The notes below the pieces were generated by a model. The model saw only the letters and a list, made by a program, of their open reading frames with translations, was not told where the DNA came from and ran no database searches. DNA of 44,248 bases from Clostridiales bacterium (GTDB lineage Bacteria > Bacillota > Clostridia > Oscillospirales > CAG-272): NCBI GenBank assembly GCA_022800625.1, contig JAAWQR010000022.1:1-44248 (forward strand). The letters run 5' to 3'. The position numbers and the translations under genes are program-made. Shown in pieces: positions 43,219-44,248 of this stretch. Numbering within the stretch: position 1 is the first letter of the stretch; each line of letters opens with the position of its first letter.

Positions 43219-44169
43219 ATGGCAGTTTATAAGGAAGCAAAAACAAACACTTGGAAGGTATATTACCGATATACCGATTGGCAAGGAAACAGAAAACAAA
43301 CTACAAAACGAGGCTTTACTACAAAGCGTGAAGCGCAGGCTTGGGAGCGTGAACAACTTAATAAGGTTCAAGCGGATTTAGATATGACCTTTGAAAGCTT
43401 TGTTGACACATACACGGTTGATATGAAAAACCGTATCAAGGAAAACACTTGGCACACAAAAGGTCATATCATCCGCACGAAGATTTTGCCTTACTTCGGA
43501 AAGCGTAAAATCAATGAAATTCAGCCAAAGGATATTATTGCTTGGCAAAACGAGATGATCAAAAGCAAAGACAAACGTGGGAAAGCTTATTCGCCTGTAT
43601 ATCTGAAAACGCTGCATAATCAGCTCTCAGCTATTTTCAATCACGCAGTAAGATTTTACGGATTAAAAGAGAATCCTGCTGCAAAGGTTGGTAATATGGG
43701 AAAAGCTCGAAGTAAAGAAATGCAGTTTTGGACGCAGGATGAATACGCTAAATTTGCAAATGAAATGATGGATAAGCCACGTTCTTACTACGCTTTTGAA
43801 ATGCTATACTGGTGCGGAATCCGTGAAGGCGAGCTTCTTGCTCTAACACCTAATGATTTTGATTTTGAGCGTAGAACTGTAACAATCAATAAATCATACC
43901 AACGGATTTACGGACGAGATGTGATTACCGAACCAAAAACGCCGAAAAGCAATCGCACAATAAAAATGCCTGATTTTCTTGTAGAGGAAATGCAGGATTA
44001 TTTAGGACAACTCTACCACATCGAAAAGAACGACAGGATATTTGAACTTACAAAAAGTTATCTTCATCACGAAATGGACAGAGGTGCGAAAGCTGCAGGC
44101 GTGAAACGCATACGAATTCACGATCTCAGACACAGCCATATATCACTTTTAACCCAGACCATGTGCTGA
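43219..44169 (+). pseudogene. truncated tyrosine integrase of the second module
   Basis: A 316-codon frame that aligns without gaps to the 357-residue satellite integrase for residues 1-311. It includes the arm-binding domain, core-binding domain, Arg202 and HDLRH (His301, Arg304). After RHSHISLL it reads TQTMC and stops, so the catalytic His327 and nucleophile Tyr337 are missing and the protein cannot recombine DNA. The break is near 44151. Causes could be a deletion, an insertion or a DNA-assembly join; the sequence after the break is open in another frame. Confidence 0.85.
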
Positions 44170-44248
44170 AGCGTGGCGTTTATATATTGACGGTTAAGGA
44201 AAAAGACGGTGATAATGACAAAGGTTCTGGTTTAAACAGAGAGAATGT
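44142..44248 (+). CDS. open coding-like fragment of unknown protein, cut by window end
   Basis: From 44142 a frame different from the integrase frame is open to the window edge (about 35 codons) and reads FNPDHVLKRGVYILTVKEKD, a normal-looking protein composition. I see no start codon with a ribosome binding site, so it is probably an internal or 3' piece of another gene joined here. The family is not recognised. Confidence 0.3.
   Translation, partial: MTFNPDHVLKRGVYILTVKEKDGDNDKGSGLNREN

Larger units (their letters stand above)
41910..44151. mobile_element. second integration module, right part lost
   Basis: Starts at the second core, with arm-type repeats 74 bases in (75 in the first element), a leftward repressor, a consensus divergent promoter region, a structured intergenic stretch, an excisionase-like gene and an integrase. 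The integrase frame leaves the family after residue 311, so the right end has been removed or replaced near 44151. No cargo is seen. It may be a remnant of a Tn916/ICE-like element. Confidence 0.6.

Overview
The window reads as a chromosomal segment of a low-to-moderate G+C, Gram-positive anaerobe of the class Clostridia (probably a gut Bacillota). The grounds are the dgt-dnaG-rpoD cluster, the clostridial-type ATP synthase operon, SLH-domain and lipoprotein genes, near-consensus TTGACA-17-TATAAT promoters, and GAAAGG-type ribosome binding sites. I cannot assign a genus from sequence alone.

Layout. (1) 1-3,034: a partial SLH surface protein and an extracellular solute-binding lipoprotein, both on the minus strand. 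(2) 3,184-10,393, minus strand: hflX, an IMPACT/YigZ-family gene, dgt, dnaG and two tandem housekeeping-type sigma factor genes. (3) 10,519-10,737: rpmE with its own promoter and terminator. (4) 10,848-17,106, minus strand: an aromatic amino acid operon in transcript order aroF-tyrA-aroA-aroC-pheA-aroQ. It is preceded by a consensus promoter, a Phe/Tyr-rich leader peptide and an intrinsic terminator, that is, an apparent translation-coupled attenuator. (5) 17,232-23,831, plus strand: atpB-atpE-atpF-atpA-atpG-atpD-atpC. There is no free delta gene; the C-terminal half of delta is fused to the N-terminus of alpha. (6) 23,856-30,923, minus strand: asnA, ybaK, a GH29 alpha-L-fucosidase, and a response regulator / ABC exporter / histidine kinase cassette. 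(7) 31,201-32,739, plus strand: guaA.

The 3' end of guaA is occupied by mobile DNA. An 11-bp core, ATTGAGTGGGA, lies at 32,725 inside the last guaA codons and again at 41,910. It bounds a compact element of about 9.2 kb with an intact tyrosine integrase, a divergent repressor switch, a small HTH/excisionase-like gene, a primase-helicase with an adjacent repeat-rich origin candidate, a RelB/YoeB toxin-antitoxin pair, and a promoter-driven virion operon. That operon encodes a scaffold-like protein, a major capsid protein, a TerS-like HTH protein and small unknowns. I see no portal, large terminase, tail or lysis genes. This is best explained as a phage satellite (PICI-like island) that brings its own capsid and scaffold.

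Immediately to the right, a second and unrelated integration module begins at the same core. It contains its own arm-type repeats, a repressor, a structured intergenic region, an excisionase-like gene and an integrase. Its integrase is truncated before the catalytic His and Tyr and runs into foreign coding sequence at the window edge. guaA therefore appears to be a tandem accretion site.
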